Source of the DNA: an uncultured Acidobacteriota bacterium
GTDB taxonomy: Bacteria; Acidobacteriota; Terriglobia; Bryobacterales; Bryobacteraceae
Length of the DNA stretch: 32,088 nt
NCBI GenBank assembly: GCA_902825945.1
Contig: CADECY010000002.1
Location: 162,717-194,804 of the forward strand
Direction: 5' to 3'
Shown: positions 25,600 through 31,591 of the stretch, piece by piece
Numbering within the stretch: the stretch's first letter is position 1
How the letters are laid out: every line of letters starts with the position of its first letter
Notes under the pieces: model-generated
Told to the model about the DNA's origin: nothing
What the model saw: only the letters and a program-made list of their open reading frames with translations
Databases searched by the model: none
Made by a program: the position numbers and the translations under genes

Positions 25600-25965
25600 T
25601 CACGCCTTCTTCTTGGGCGGCAGCGACGCGGCGTATTCGCGGGCCTTCTCCATCCAGGTGGCGAGAGCTCCCGGGTCGCAGTGCATCTTGCGCGGCACGG
25701 TGACATACTCGCGCATGACGCGGCCCGGCGTCGGTTCGAAGGGCGCCGCGCCGGTCTTCTGAATCGCGGCACGATCCTTCTCCGCAAGCTTCAGGATCAC
25801 GTCATCTCCGAACAAACCGGCGGCCATGTTCCCATTCACGAAGAACGCGGGGTATCCGAACATCTTCTTGTGCTGGACTCCCGGTGCTGCTGGAACGAGC
25901 GAGACGAACAGTTGTTGCAGCTCCGGTGGCGATTTCTTCCATTTCGGCATCTTCGCGGCGGCCAT
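25600..25965 (-). CDS. TfoX/Sxy N-terminal domain family protein
   Basis: The 121-residue protein consists of a TfoX-type N-terminal domain: KKMFGYPAFFVNGNMAAGLFGDDVILKL followed by EKDRAAI and a PGRVMREYVTVP segment. Sxy/TfoX regulates competence in gamma-proteobacteria, but there it has a second domain missing here. Single-domain versions are widespread and mostly uncharacterised, so a competence role should not be assumed. The C-terminus is Lys-rich (PPKKKA). The ATG at 25965 lies 6 bases after a TATAGT box; a second ATG at 25950 is possible. Divergent from the amidohydrolase with 20 bases between start codons. Confidence 0.82.
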   Translation of the reverse strand: MAAAKMPKWKKSPPELQQLFVSLVPAAPGVQHKKMFGYPAFFVNGNMAAGLFGDDVILKLAEKDRAAIQKTGAAPFEPTPGRVMREYVTVPRKMHCDPGALATWMEKAREYAASLPPKKKA

Positions 25966-25971
25966 TCGTCC

Positions 25972-25979
25972 ACTATACT
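25972..25979. promoter_or_regulatory. Shared near-palindromic -10 element serving two divergent genes
   Basis: The eight bases ACTATACT read TATACT on the plus strand (25974-25979) and TATAGT on the minus strand (25977-25972). Each ends exactly 6 bases before an ATG (25986 and 25965), predicting leaderless transcripts in both directions from overlapping -10 boxes. Confidence 0.65.
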
Positions 25980-25985
25980 GCTTTC

Positions 25986-26831
25986 ATGCTGATCATCGAT
26001 TGTCACGCGCACATCTACTCGCCGGACGAAAAGCGATACCCGGTCCGTGAGAAGCCGCTGCGTCCGCCCGCAGGCGCCGGATCCGCGGAGCATCTGCGCA
26101 AGGAAAGCCAGGCCGCCGGAGTGTCGGCGGTGCGAGCGATCCAAACGGTTACCTTCTACGGTTACGACAATAGCTATCTATGCGACGCGGCCAAGGAGAA
26201 TCGCGCGTGGATGGCGGGAGTGTGCACGCTGCAACCCGACGACCCGGAGAGTCCGAAACTGCTGCGTAAGTTCGCGCGTGAATACGGCGTCAAGTCGCTG
26301 CGGAGCATTCCGTCGGCGGCGCATCCCCAAGCCGGGTTCGACGATGCCGGTGTGCGCGCGCTATGGAAGGTAGTGGCCGACGAAGGCATGTCGGTGGACA
26401 TCTTCCTGATGCGTAGCGAAATGGTGGAGAGCGCGAGCAAACTGATGCGCGACTTTCCGAAGCTGACGATCGGATTCTGCCACTGCATGGACCTCAAGCC
26501 CGGACCGAAACTCGAGGAAGAGACCCGCATCGTGTGCAGGCTTTCGCGCTTCCGGAATCTCTATCCGAAGGTCGATTTCATCGGCACGGGAACCAAGGAA
26601 AGCTACCCGTGCCGCGACCTCCATCACGCCTGCCTCGAGATCATCGCGGCTTATGGCGCGGAACGGTGCGTGTGGGCGAGCAGCTATCCGAATGCGCTTT
26701 GGACCCCGAAAATCAGTTACGCCGAACATGTCCGGCTGTTTTCAGAGGCGCTGCCCCTGAAAGATCGAGACCGGCGTCTGATCCTCGGCGAGAACGCGCG
26801 ACGGCTCTGGTTCCCCGATCTGAGGGTGTAG
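25986..26831 (+). CDS. Amidohydrolase_2 (metal-dependent hydrolase) family protein
   Basis: The 281-residue protein shows the TIM-barrel amidohydrolase-2 layout: DCHAH at 5-9 (two metal-binding His), a mid-protein GFCHCMD, and C-terminal ENARRLW. Members hydrolyse or decarboxylate diverse substrates. The usual strand-8 motif G-S-D-x-P appears here as ASSYP, with Ser in place of the catalytic/metal Asp, so activity is uncertain. The frame is open upstream, but the ATG at 25986 gives the family N-terminus and lies 6 bases after a TATACT box. It ends 11 bases from the convergent yggX stop. Confidence 0.82.
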   Translation: MLIIDCHAHIYSPDEKRYPVREKPLRPPAGAGSAEHLRKESQAAGVSAVRAIQTVTFYGYDNSYLCDAAKENRAWMAGVCTLQPDDPESPKLLRKFAREYGVKSLRSIPSAAHPQAGFDDAGVRALWKVVADEGMSVDIFLMRSEMVESASKLMRDFPKLTIGFCHCMDLKPGPKLEEETRIVCRLSRFRNLYPKVDFIGTGTKESYPCRDLHHACLEIIAAYGAERCVWASSYPNALWTPKISYAEHVRLFSEALPLKDRDRRLILGENARRLWFPDLRV

Positions 26832-26842
26832 CGGAACGCCGC

Positions 26843-27157
26843 TCAGTGCTTCTGCGGCTGATAGTCGGGCGGGAGCGCGGCACCGGGACCCCAGAAGTAG
26901 TTGTCCAGTTGCTGTAGCAGGAACTGCTGCGCTTCGGGATTTCCCAGGTTGAGCCGATACTCGTTCATGAGCATCTTCATGTGCTCCACCCACATCTTCC
27001 ACGCGTCCTTAGAGACGTTCTCGAAGATTTTCTGCCCGATTTCGTTATCGAAAGGCGGCTCGGAAAGCCCTGGCATTTCCTTCTGAAATTTGACGCAAAA
27101 CACCGTGCGCTGACCGGCGATGTCTTCCGGCCGCTGAGGGGGGACGCTGGATGCCAT
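26843..27157 (-). CDS. yggX: Fe(2+)-trafficking / oxidative damage protection protein
   Basis: The 104-residue protein matches YggX: RTVFCVKFQKEMPGL near the N-terminus with the conserved Cys, PPFDNEIGQKIFENVSKDAWKMW, and MNEYRLNLGNPEAQQFL before YFWG. YggX is a small cytoplasmic protein linked to labile iron and protection of iron-sulfur clusters. It carries an N-terminal extension of about 17 residues compared with the E. coli protein. TATCCT lies 8 bases before its ATG without a Shine-Dalgarno site. Confidence 0.93.
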   Translation of the reverse strand: MASSVPPQRPEDIAGQRTVFCVKFQKEMPGLSEPPFDNEIGQKIFENVSKDAWKMWVEHMKMLMNEYRLNLGNPEAQQFLLQQLDNYFWGPGAALPPDYQPQKH

Positions 27158-27165
27158 ACGCTTTC

Positions 27166-27171
27166 AGGATA
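27166..27171 (-). promoter_or_regulatory. -10 element (TATCCT) of yggX
   Basis: TATCCT on the minus strand ends 8 bases before the yggX ATG. The same hexamer precedes the thioesterase ATG by 7 bases, which supports a common leaderless promoter form. Confidence 0.5.
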
Positions 27172-27219
27172 CCGCGTCCCCGGGGCCAATAGCAGGCCTT
27201 TATTGAACCACGATGAGGG

Positions 27220-27567
27220 CTAGTAGCGGTCGCGTCTTCCGCCGCCGCCACCTTCAAAGCGTCCGCCGCCGCCGCCACCGCCGCGTCGCTCACGGCCACC
27301 ACCACCGCCGCCACCACCCGGAGTCATCGGACGGGCTTCATTGATCACCAGCGCGCGGCCCATCAACTCCTTGCCGTGGCAAAGGTTGATCGCCTTTTCG
27401 CCTTCCGCGCTGTCGGTGATATCGACAAAGCCAAATCCACGAGCTTCGCCTGAGAACTTATCACGCACCACGGAGACGGTGTCCACACTAACGCCAGCCT
27501 GCGAGAAAAAGCTTTGCAGGTCGGATTCTGTCGCCTTGAAGGGGAGATTCCCCACGTACAACCGCAT
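27220..27567 (-). CDS. RRM-type RNA-binding protein with Gly/Arg-rich tail
   Basis: The 115-residue protein has one RNA recognition motif with RNP2 LYVGNL (3-8) and RNP1 RGFGFVDI (43-50), both with the expected aromatic residues. A glycine-rich tail with RGG-like Arg clusters (about 83-115) follows. Similar small RRM proteins in cyanobacteria and other bacteria bind RNA and are often cold-induced. The frame is open upstream of 27567, but MRLYVGNL is the right start and has AAGGAG 10 bases before it. Unlike its neighbours it has a proper ribosome-binding site and a leader, so it is probably regulated post-transcriptionally (inference). Confidence 0.92.
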   Translation of the reverse strand: MRLYVGNLPFKATESDLQSFFSQAGVSVDTVSVVRDKFSGEARGFGFVDITDSAEGEKAINLCHGKELMGRALVINEARPMTPGGGGGGGGRERRGGGGGGGRFEGGGGGRRDRY

Positions 27568-27650
27568 CGAACGGTCACTCCTTAGCATTCCCGGGCCCAA
27601 CGGGTTCAGCCCGGCAGGTTCCAGCCCGCAGAGTTCCGGGCGGGTCTTAT
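27568..27650 (-). promoter_or_regulatory. GC-rich, potentially structured 5' leader of the RRM gene
   Basis: The minus-strand leader contains two near-identical segments (plus-strand GGTTCAGCCCG at 27603 and GGTTCCAGCCCG at 27618) and several CCCG/CGGG arms that could pair in alternative ways just upstream of the AAGGAG site. Such a leader could hide or expose the ribosome-binding site. No known riboswitch was recognised. Confidence 0.3.
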
Positions 27651-27807
27651 CAAGGAGTGTCGGAAACAAAAGTAAACGAACGCTCTACGGACAACCGATC
27701 CCAAAATACCGACAGGGCTACCCTATATTGACAGACTCCGGTGGCGAAGTCAAAGCAAATATTACCGGGGTTTAATGCCTTTCCCCACCGGGAGAGGAGG
27801 GTCGCGA

Positions 27808-27813
27808 TATCCT
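27808..27813 (+). promoter_or_regulatory. -10 element (TATCCT) of the thioesterase gene
   Basis: TATCCT ends 7 bases before the ATG at 27821, so the transcript probably starts at the start codon. A GAGGAGGG run lies just upstream of this box and would not be in such a transcript. Confidence 0.5.
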
Positions 27814-27820
27814 GATTCTA

Positions 27821-28330
27821 ATGTCGATACCCGATGTAGCCCGGCGCGTTGCCGACTCGGCCTCCGTTCTCTCAGAACTGGTCATGCCGAATGACGCCAA
27901 TCCGCTCGGATCGCTATTCGGCGGCAAACTGGTCCAATGGGTGGACCTCGCGGCCTCGATCGCTGCCGCGCGCCACGCCCGCTGCCATGTCGTCACCGCC
28001 TCGATCGATTCGATGACGTTTCTGCGGCCGGTCCGAATCGGACAACTGGTGATCCTGAAGTCGTCAGTGAACCGGGTCTTTCGAACGTCGATGGAAGTCG
28101 GGGTGAAGGTGTTCGTCGAAGACCTGCCGACGGGTGAGTGCAAACACGTCTCCTCCGCCTACCTGACGTTCGTTGCGGTGGACAAGGACGGGGCACGGCT
28201 GCCGCTCGCTCCGCTCGAAATCGACCCCGCGCAGCCGGACGAACTCCGGAGATACACCGGCGCCGGACTCCGGCGCGAGTATCGCTTGCAGTTGAAACAG
28301 CGGACTATCGAACGTGACGGCGGCGCCTAG
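27821..28330 (+). CDS. Acyl-CoA thioesterase, hotdog fold
   Basis: The 169-residue protein matches the YciA/BFIT-type acyl-CoA hydrolase family: VMPNDANPLGSLFGGKLVQWVDLAASIAAARHA (about 22-53) has the conserved Asn, GG and Asp, followed by the strand SMTFLRPVRIGQLVILKSSV and the VFVEDLPTGE segment. It should hydrolyse acyl-CoA to fatty acid and CoA in the cytoplasm. The chain-length preference is unknown. The C-terminal 40 residues are basic and less conserved. Its TAG overlaps the TAG of the convergent Hfq-like gene in the palindrome CTAG. Confidence 0.9.
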   Translation: MSIPDVARRVADSASVLSELVMPNDANPLGSLFGGKLVQWVDLAASIAAARHARCHVVTASIDSMTFLRPVRIGQLVILKSSVNRVFRTSMEVGVKVFVEDLPTGECKHVSSAYLTFVAVDKDGARLPLAPLEIDPAQPDELRRYTGAGLRREYRLQLKQRTIERDGGA

Positions 28331-28707
28331 CTCTCCGCCTTGTACATGTACTTGACGGCGGCTTTGTACACCATCATGTGCGAGCTGCTGTTGGTGACGC
28401 GGACGCAGCACTTGTCGTACCAGTCAATGACTCCCTGTACCTTTTCTCCGTCACGGAGAACGAGGACCATCGGGGTCTTCAACTGAATCTGCTTGGCGTA
28501 ATAGAAATTCTCGGCGTTCGTATTTTCCGGAGGGATAGGCTTCTTCTGCGCTCCCGCCGCACCCGAGGGTGGGGGAGCGGACTGACGCTTGGGTTCGTGC
28601 TTATCTTTGCTCGTGTGGAAAGACGGACGGATGAGCTTGCGGTTGGTGGCCTCCACGGGGCTCTCCTTGGGTAGTGCGTTGGGGCGCGGCCGGGTGATGC
28701 TTGGCAT
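28327..28707 (-). CDS. hfq: Hfq-like RNA chaperone with a 60-residue N-terminal extension
   Basis: The 126-residue protein has an Sm-like domain at about 65-123: AENFYYAKQIQLKTPMVLVL, then DGEKVQGVIDWYDKCCVRV and MVYKAAVKYMY, which align with the Sm1 and YKHA regions of Hfq. Compared with E. coli Hfq, F42 aligns with Cys and H57 of the KH pair with Ala (YKAA), so the proximal U-binding pocket differs. The N-terminal 60 residues are basic, Pro-rich and probably disordered. Similar extended proteins are, to my recollection, the usual Hfq of Acidobacteriota. The ATG at 28707 was chosen because the frame farther upstream crosses the promoter. No strong Shine-Dalgarno site is visible. Confidence 0.75.
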   Translation of the reverse strand: MPSITRPRPNALPKESPVEATNRKLIRPSFHTSKDKHEPKRQSAPPPSGAAGAQKKPIPPENTNAENFYYAKQIQLKTPMVLVLRDGEKVQGVIDWYDKCCVRVTNSSSHMMVYKAAVKYMYKAES

Positions 28708-28741
28708 TTTCGCAGCCGTCGTTATGAATGGGTCTGATCCA

Positions 28742-28770
28742 TGGATAGCACACGGCCAACGGTGAGGCAA
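28742..28770 (-). promoter_or_regulatory. Candidate sigma-70 promoter of the hfq-like gene
   Basis: On the minus strand TTGCCT (28765-28770) and TATCCA (28742-28747) are separated by exactly 17 bases. The predicted start gives a leader of about 28 bases before the ATG at 28707. Confidence 0.45.
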
Positions 28771-28926
28771 CCCGAACGGCGCGAAAGTGAGCACATCAGA
28801 TGCGCCAAGCGCTCCGCGAGCAGCATTTTTTTCGACATTGTTTTCACTTTTTCGCGTCCGATAGCGCTATGGATGAATGAGCCAGTGAGCAGACGCTCGC
28901 GCGGCGGCCAGTAAGGAGGAATCGCA

Positions 28927-29382
28927 ATGTCCGCACCCAAAGTGGTGTTTTTCGACCTGGGGTCCACCCTCGGTGAACCGAAGCTCAGCCCGAGCGGTGC
29001 CCTCACGGGCTTCGAGGTCTTCCCATTCGTACCCGAGATCCTGACCAGGATGAGCGCACCGCAAACAGCCGGATTCGGAGCGAAACTTGGGGTGATCTCG
29101 GACACGCCGGGCCTGACGCTCGAAAACATGAAGGCCATTCTGACCGCGGCTGGCATACTGGGCTTTTTCGATCCGGGCCTGTTGCTCTTCAGTTCGGTCG
29201 AAGGCATGGACAAGAAGAAGAAGGCATTTTTCACGCTCGCCGTCACGCGTGCGGGCATACCGGCGAACCGGTGCATATTCGCAGGCGAGTCGGATGCGGA
29301 ACGGAGCGTCGCGCGCTTGGCCGGGATGCCCGTCGCTTTCCACCCGTTGCACGCGTTTCACGTTTTGAAGAACCTGGATTGA
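28927..29382 (+). CDS. HAD-like hydrolase with altered motif I
   Basis: The 151-residue protein has the haloacid dehalogenase order of motifs: FFDLGSTL (nucleophile D10), S58 in GVISDTPG, a lysine cluster (96-99) and GESDAERSVARLAGM (120-134). The second Asp of motif I, the general acid, is Gly12 (DxG instead of DxD). Some active HAD enzymes also lack it, so phosphatase activity is uncertain. There is no room for a cap domain larger than about 40 residues. An excellent AAGGAGG site lies 7 bases before the ATG. The metzincin-like gene follows after 16 bases, so the two are probably one operon. Confidence 0.8.
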   Translation: MSAPKVVFFDLGSTLGEPKLSPSGALTGFEVFPFVPEILTRMSAPQTAGFGAKLGVISDTPGLTLENMKAILTAAGILGFFDPGLLLFSSVEGMDKKKKAFFTLAVTRAGIPANRCIFAGESDAERSVARLAGMPVAFHPLHAFHVLKNLD

Positions 29383-29398
29383 TTGAAAGGTGACATCG

Positions 29399-31477
29399 AT
29401 GATCAGCGGCCTTTATTCACGCCAAAGCAATTCCGACGCCCCTTTTACCAGCGAGACCATCCGGCTGGATGTGGACGGCTCGTTCCCGCAAATGGCGGCC
29501 AGCGGCACCGGCTTTTCCGGCCTGCAAACTCGCGCGCACTGGGTGGCGCGCCCACTCGTCAAGACGGTCACGCCGCTCGGCGACGAATGGAGCGGACCCA
29601 TCTTCCTGAAGTTCGGCGGCGGCGGTCTCGTTCCTCATTCTTCGGTGGTGTTTACTTTCGTCCAAGGCAACCTGCGCGCGACCTTTCGCGGCCCGGGCCT
29701 CGCCGACCGGGTGCGTGACTTCACCTTCACGTCGCCTCACTTCCACGAGGTCGCTATCGAGTACGACGCCGAGCAGGGAGTGCAACGCGCATTGGACTAC
29801 GACACCGGATCGCATCCGAACCGCCCCGGCGCGCTCGCTACCGAGACGCTCACGCTCGATACGGTGTTCCAGCGCGCGGGATTCAGCGTTCAGCGGACCG
29901 GCCAGGACACGACGGTTCCGAGCACCGGTTCAGGCGCCAACCAGCGGTGGAGCAGCGCCGAAATGCATGACGCAATGCAGGTCCACTTCTCCCGGCTCGC
30001 CAGCCTGCCTGCGTCACAGCGAGATCGCGCGCGCTGGGCGTTGTGGACATTCTTCGCCAAGCGATTCCAGGAAGATCCGGGCGGCACGGACGGCTCTACT
30101 GGCGGCATCATGTTCGACAGTATCGGCGCTGCGGAGCGTCAGGGCACCGCGATTTTCCGCGACTCGTTCATCGCCCAGGCACCCGCTGGAGATCCCGCGC
30201 TGGATGCCTGGCGCCGTCGGATGGCCTTTTGGACAGCCGCCCATGAGATGGGACATGCGTTCAACTTGGCTCACGCCTGGGAAAAGAACTTCGGGGTACC
30301 GTGGATCCCGCAAGAAGCCGGCTTCCACCTGAAGACTTTCATGAACTATCCGTTCTTTTACGAGAACGGGCCGCAAAGCAACGGAGATGCCAACACGATC
30401 CGCTTCTTCCGCGACTTCATGTTCCGTTTCAGCGACGATGAGTTGCTCTTCCTGCGCCACGCTCCCGAACGCTTCGTGATCATGGGCGGTGACCGGTTCG
30501 GGAGTAACCACGCCTTCGAACAGGCGCGAATCTCGCCAGCGCCGCCGTTCACACTCGAACTCCGCGTCAACCGGCCAGTACCCGAGTTCGAATTCATGGA
30601 ACCGGTGGTCATCGAGCTGAAATTGACCAACACAACCAGCCAACCGGTACTCGTGCCTTCCCGAATCCTCCGGACTCATGACAAGCTCGTCGTGTCGGTG
30701 CGTAAGCGCAGGGGCGACGCGGAACTCCACGAACCCTTCGCTCACTACTTCTTCCAGGATGAAGCGAGCGTGCTCGGCCCTGGAGAATCGATCTACGGCT
30801 CGATGTTCGTCTCGGCGGGAAACCAGGGCTGGTCAATCGCCGGTCCGGGGTACTACGACATCGAGGCATGTCTGCACTTGGAAAACGAGGACATCCTGGC
30901 GAACCCGCTTGCGATCCGTGTCGCCCCGCCACGAAGCCGCGACGAGGAGTACATCGGCCAGGACTACTTCAGCGGCGATGTGGCCCGCGTTCTCGCTTTC
31001 GATGGTTCGCTCGCGCTCACACGGGCCAACGACACGCTGCGAGAGGTCGCCGGAAAGCTCGAGTCCAGCGCCGCCGCGATCCACGCCCGCGTTGCTCTCG
31101 ACCTTCCCCGTAGCCGCGCCTTCAAGCTGCTCGAAACCGGTGCGGAGAAATACCGGATTCGCGAGGTCGAGCCTGAGGAAGCCTGCATCCGTGGCCTGTC
31201 GGCCACTCTGGGAGACCGCGCCATCTCGGCGCGCGCGGCGGAGTCGCTCGGTCATATCGACTATCGCTACTACGTCGAGCGCTTCAGCGAGGGGCTCGGC
31301 GTTCAGAAGCGGTCGCCGGAGGCGGCGGCGGTCAGCCAGTGCATGCGAGACACACTGGCCGGACGCAAAGTGGCGCCGCGCGTGCTGAGCGACATCGACG
31401 CCTATCGAAAGGCCTGGGGCGGAGCAGCGGAAACTTCCGCTGCCCAAAAACCCAAGGCTCGCGGAAGAAAGCGATAA
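29399..31477 (+). CDS. Metzincin-like zinc metalloprotease without visible signal peptide
   Basis: The 692-residue protein has HEMGHAFNLAH at 282-292, a HExxHxx(N)xxH zinc site with Asn where most metzincins have Gly, followed by MNYP with M315 in the Met-turn position. Together these strongly suggest a metzincin fold. About 280 residues precede the site, and about 380 follow, including beta-rich segments (ELRVNRPVPEFEFMEPVVIELKLTNTTSQPVLVP) and a helical, Arg/Lys-rich C-terminus (KPKARGRKR). The N-terminus (MISGLYSRQSNSDAPF) is not a Sec signal. The ATG at 29399, with AAAGG 8 bases before it, is preferred to a GTG at 29390. It may work inside the cell or leave by another route. I do not recognise the full-length family. 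Confidence 0.75.
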   Translation: MISGLYSRQSNSDAPFTSETIRLDVDGSFPQMAASGTGFSGLQTRAHWVARPLVKTVTPLGDEWSGPIFLKFGGGGLVPHSSVVFTFVQGNLRATFRGPGLADRVRDFTFTSPHFHEVAIEYDAEQGVQRALDYDTGSHPNRPGALATETLTLDTVFQRAGFSVQRTGQDTTVPSTGSGANQRWSSAEMHDAMQVHFSRLASLPASQRDRARWALWTFFAKRFQEDPGGTDGSTGGIMFDSIGAAERQGTAIFRDSFIAQAPAGDPALDAWRRRMAFWTAAHEMGHAFNLAHAWEKNFGVPWIPQEAGFHLKTFMNYPFFYENGPQSNGDANTIRFFRDFMFRFSDDELLFLRHAPERFVIMGGDRFGSNHAFEQARISPAPPFTLELRVNRPVPEFEFMEPVVIELKLTNTTSQPVLVPSRILRTHDKLVVSVRKRRGDAELHEPFAHYFFQDEASVLGPGESIYGSMFVSAGNQGWSIAGPGYYDIEACLHLENEDILANPLAIRVAPPRSRDEEYIGQDYFSGDVARVLAFDGSLALTRANDTLREVAGKLESSAAAIHARVALDLPRSRAFKLLETGAEKYRIREVEPEEACIRGLSATLGDRAISARAAESLGHIDYRYYVERFSEGLGVQKRSPEAAAVSQCMRDTLAGRKVAPRVLSDIDAYRKAWGGAAETSAAQKPKARGRKR

Positions 31478-31487
31478 GCGACTGGTG

Positions 31488-31510
31488 GAGGCCCGCCCGG
31501 CGCGGGCCTC
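31488..31510 (+). terminator. Strong GC hairpin after the metzincin-like gene
   Basis: Nine-base perfect arms (GAGGCCCGC and GCGGGCCTC) around a 5-base loop begin 10 bases after the stop codon. No U-run follows (TCCCTGAT), so it is either a U-less terminator or a 3'-end protecting hairpin. Confidence 0.55.
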
Positions 31511-31578
31511 TCCCTGATCGAATTCTCGCGACGCTCCCGATGCATCACCAAGCCGGCGACCGCCACTCCGGTCCCTGG

Positions 31579-31584
31579 TACGAT
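31579..31584 (+). promoter_or_regulatory. -10 element (TACGAT) of the last gene
   Basis: TACGAT ends 7 bases before the ATG at 31592. The identical hexamer precedes the MFS gene start by 6 bases, so a leaderless transcript is likely. Confidence 0.45.
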
Positions 31585-31591
31585 TGATGCG

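Noticed and set aside
27728..27733. Perfect TTGACA on the plus strand before the thioesterase gene
   Set aside because: No -10 element stands 16-18 bases downstream, and the box nearest the ATG is at 27808.
28926..31477. Prophage or mobile element around the HAD/metzincin genes
   Set aside because: No integrase, transposase, tRNA, direct repeat or compositional break was visible.
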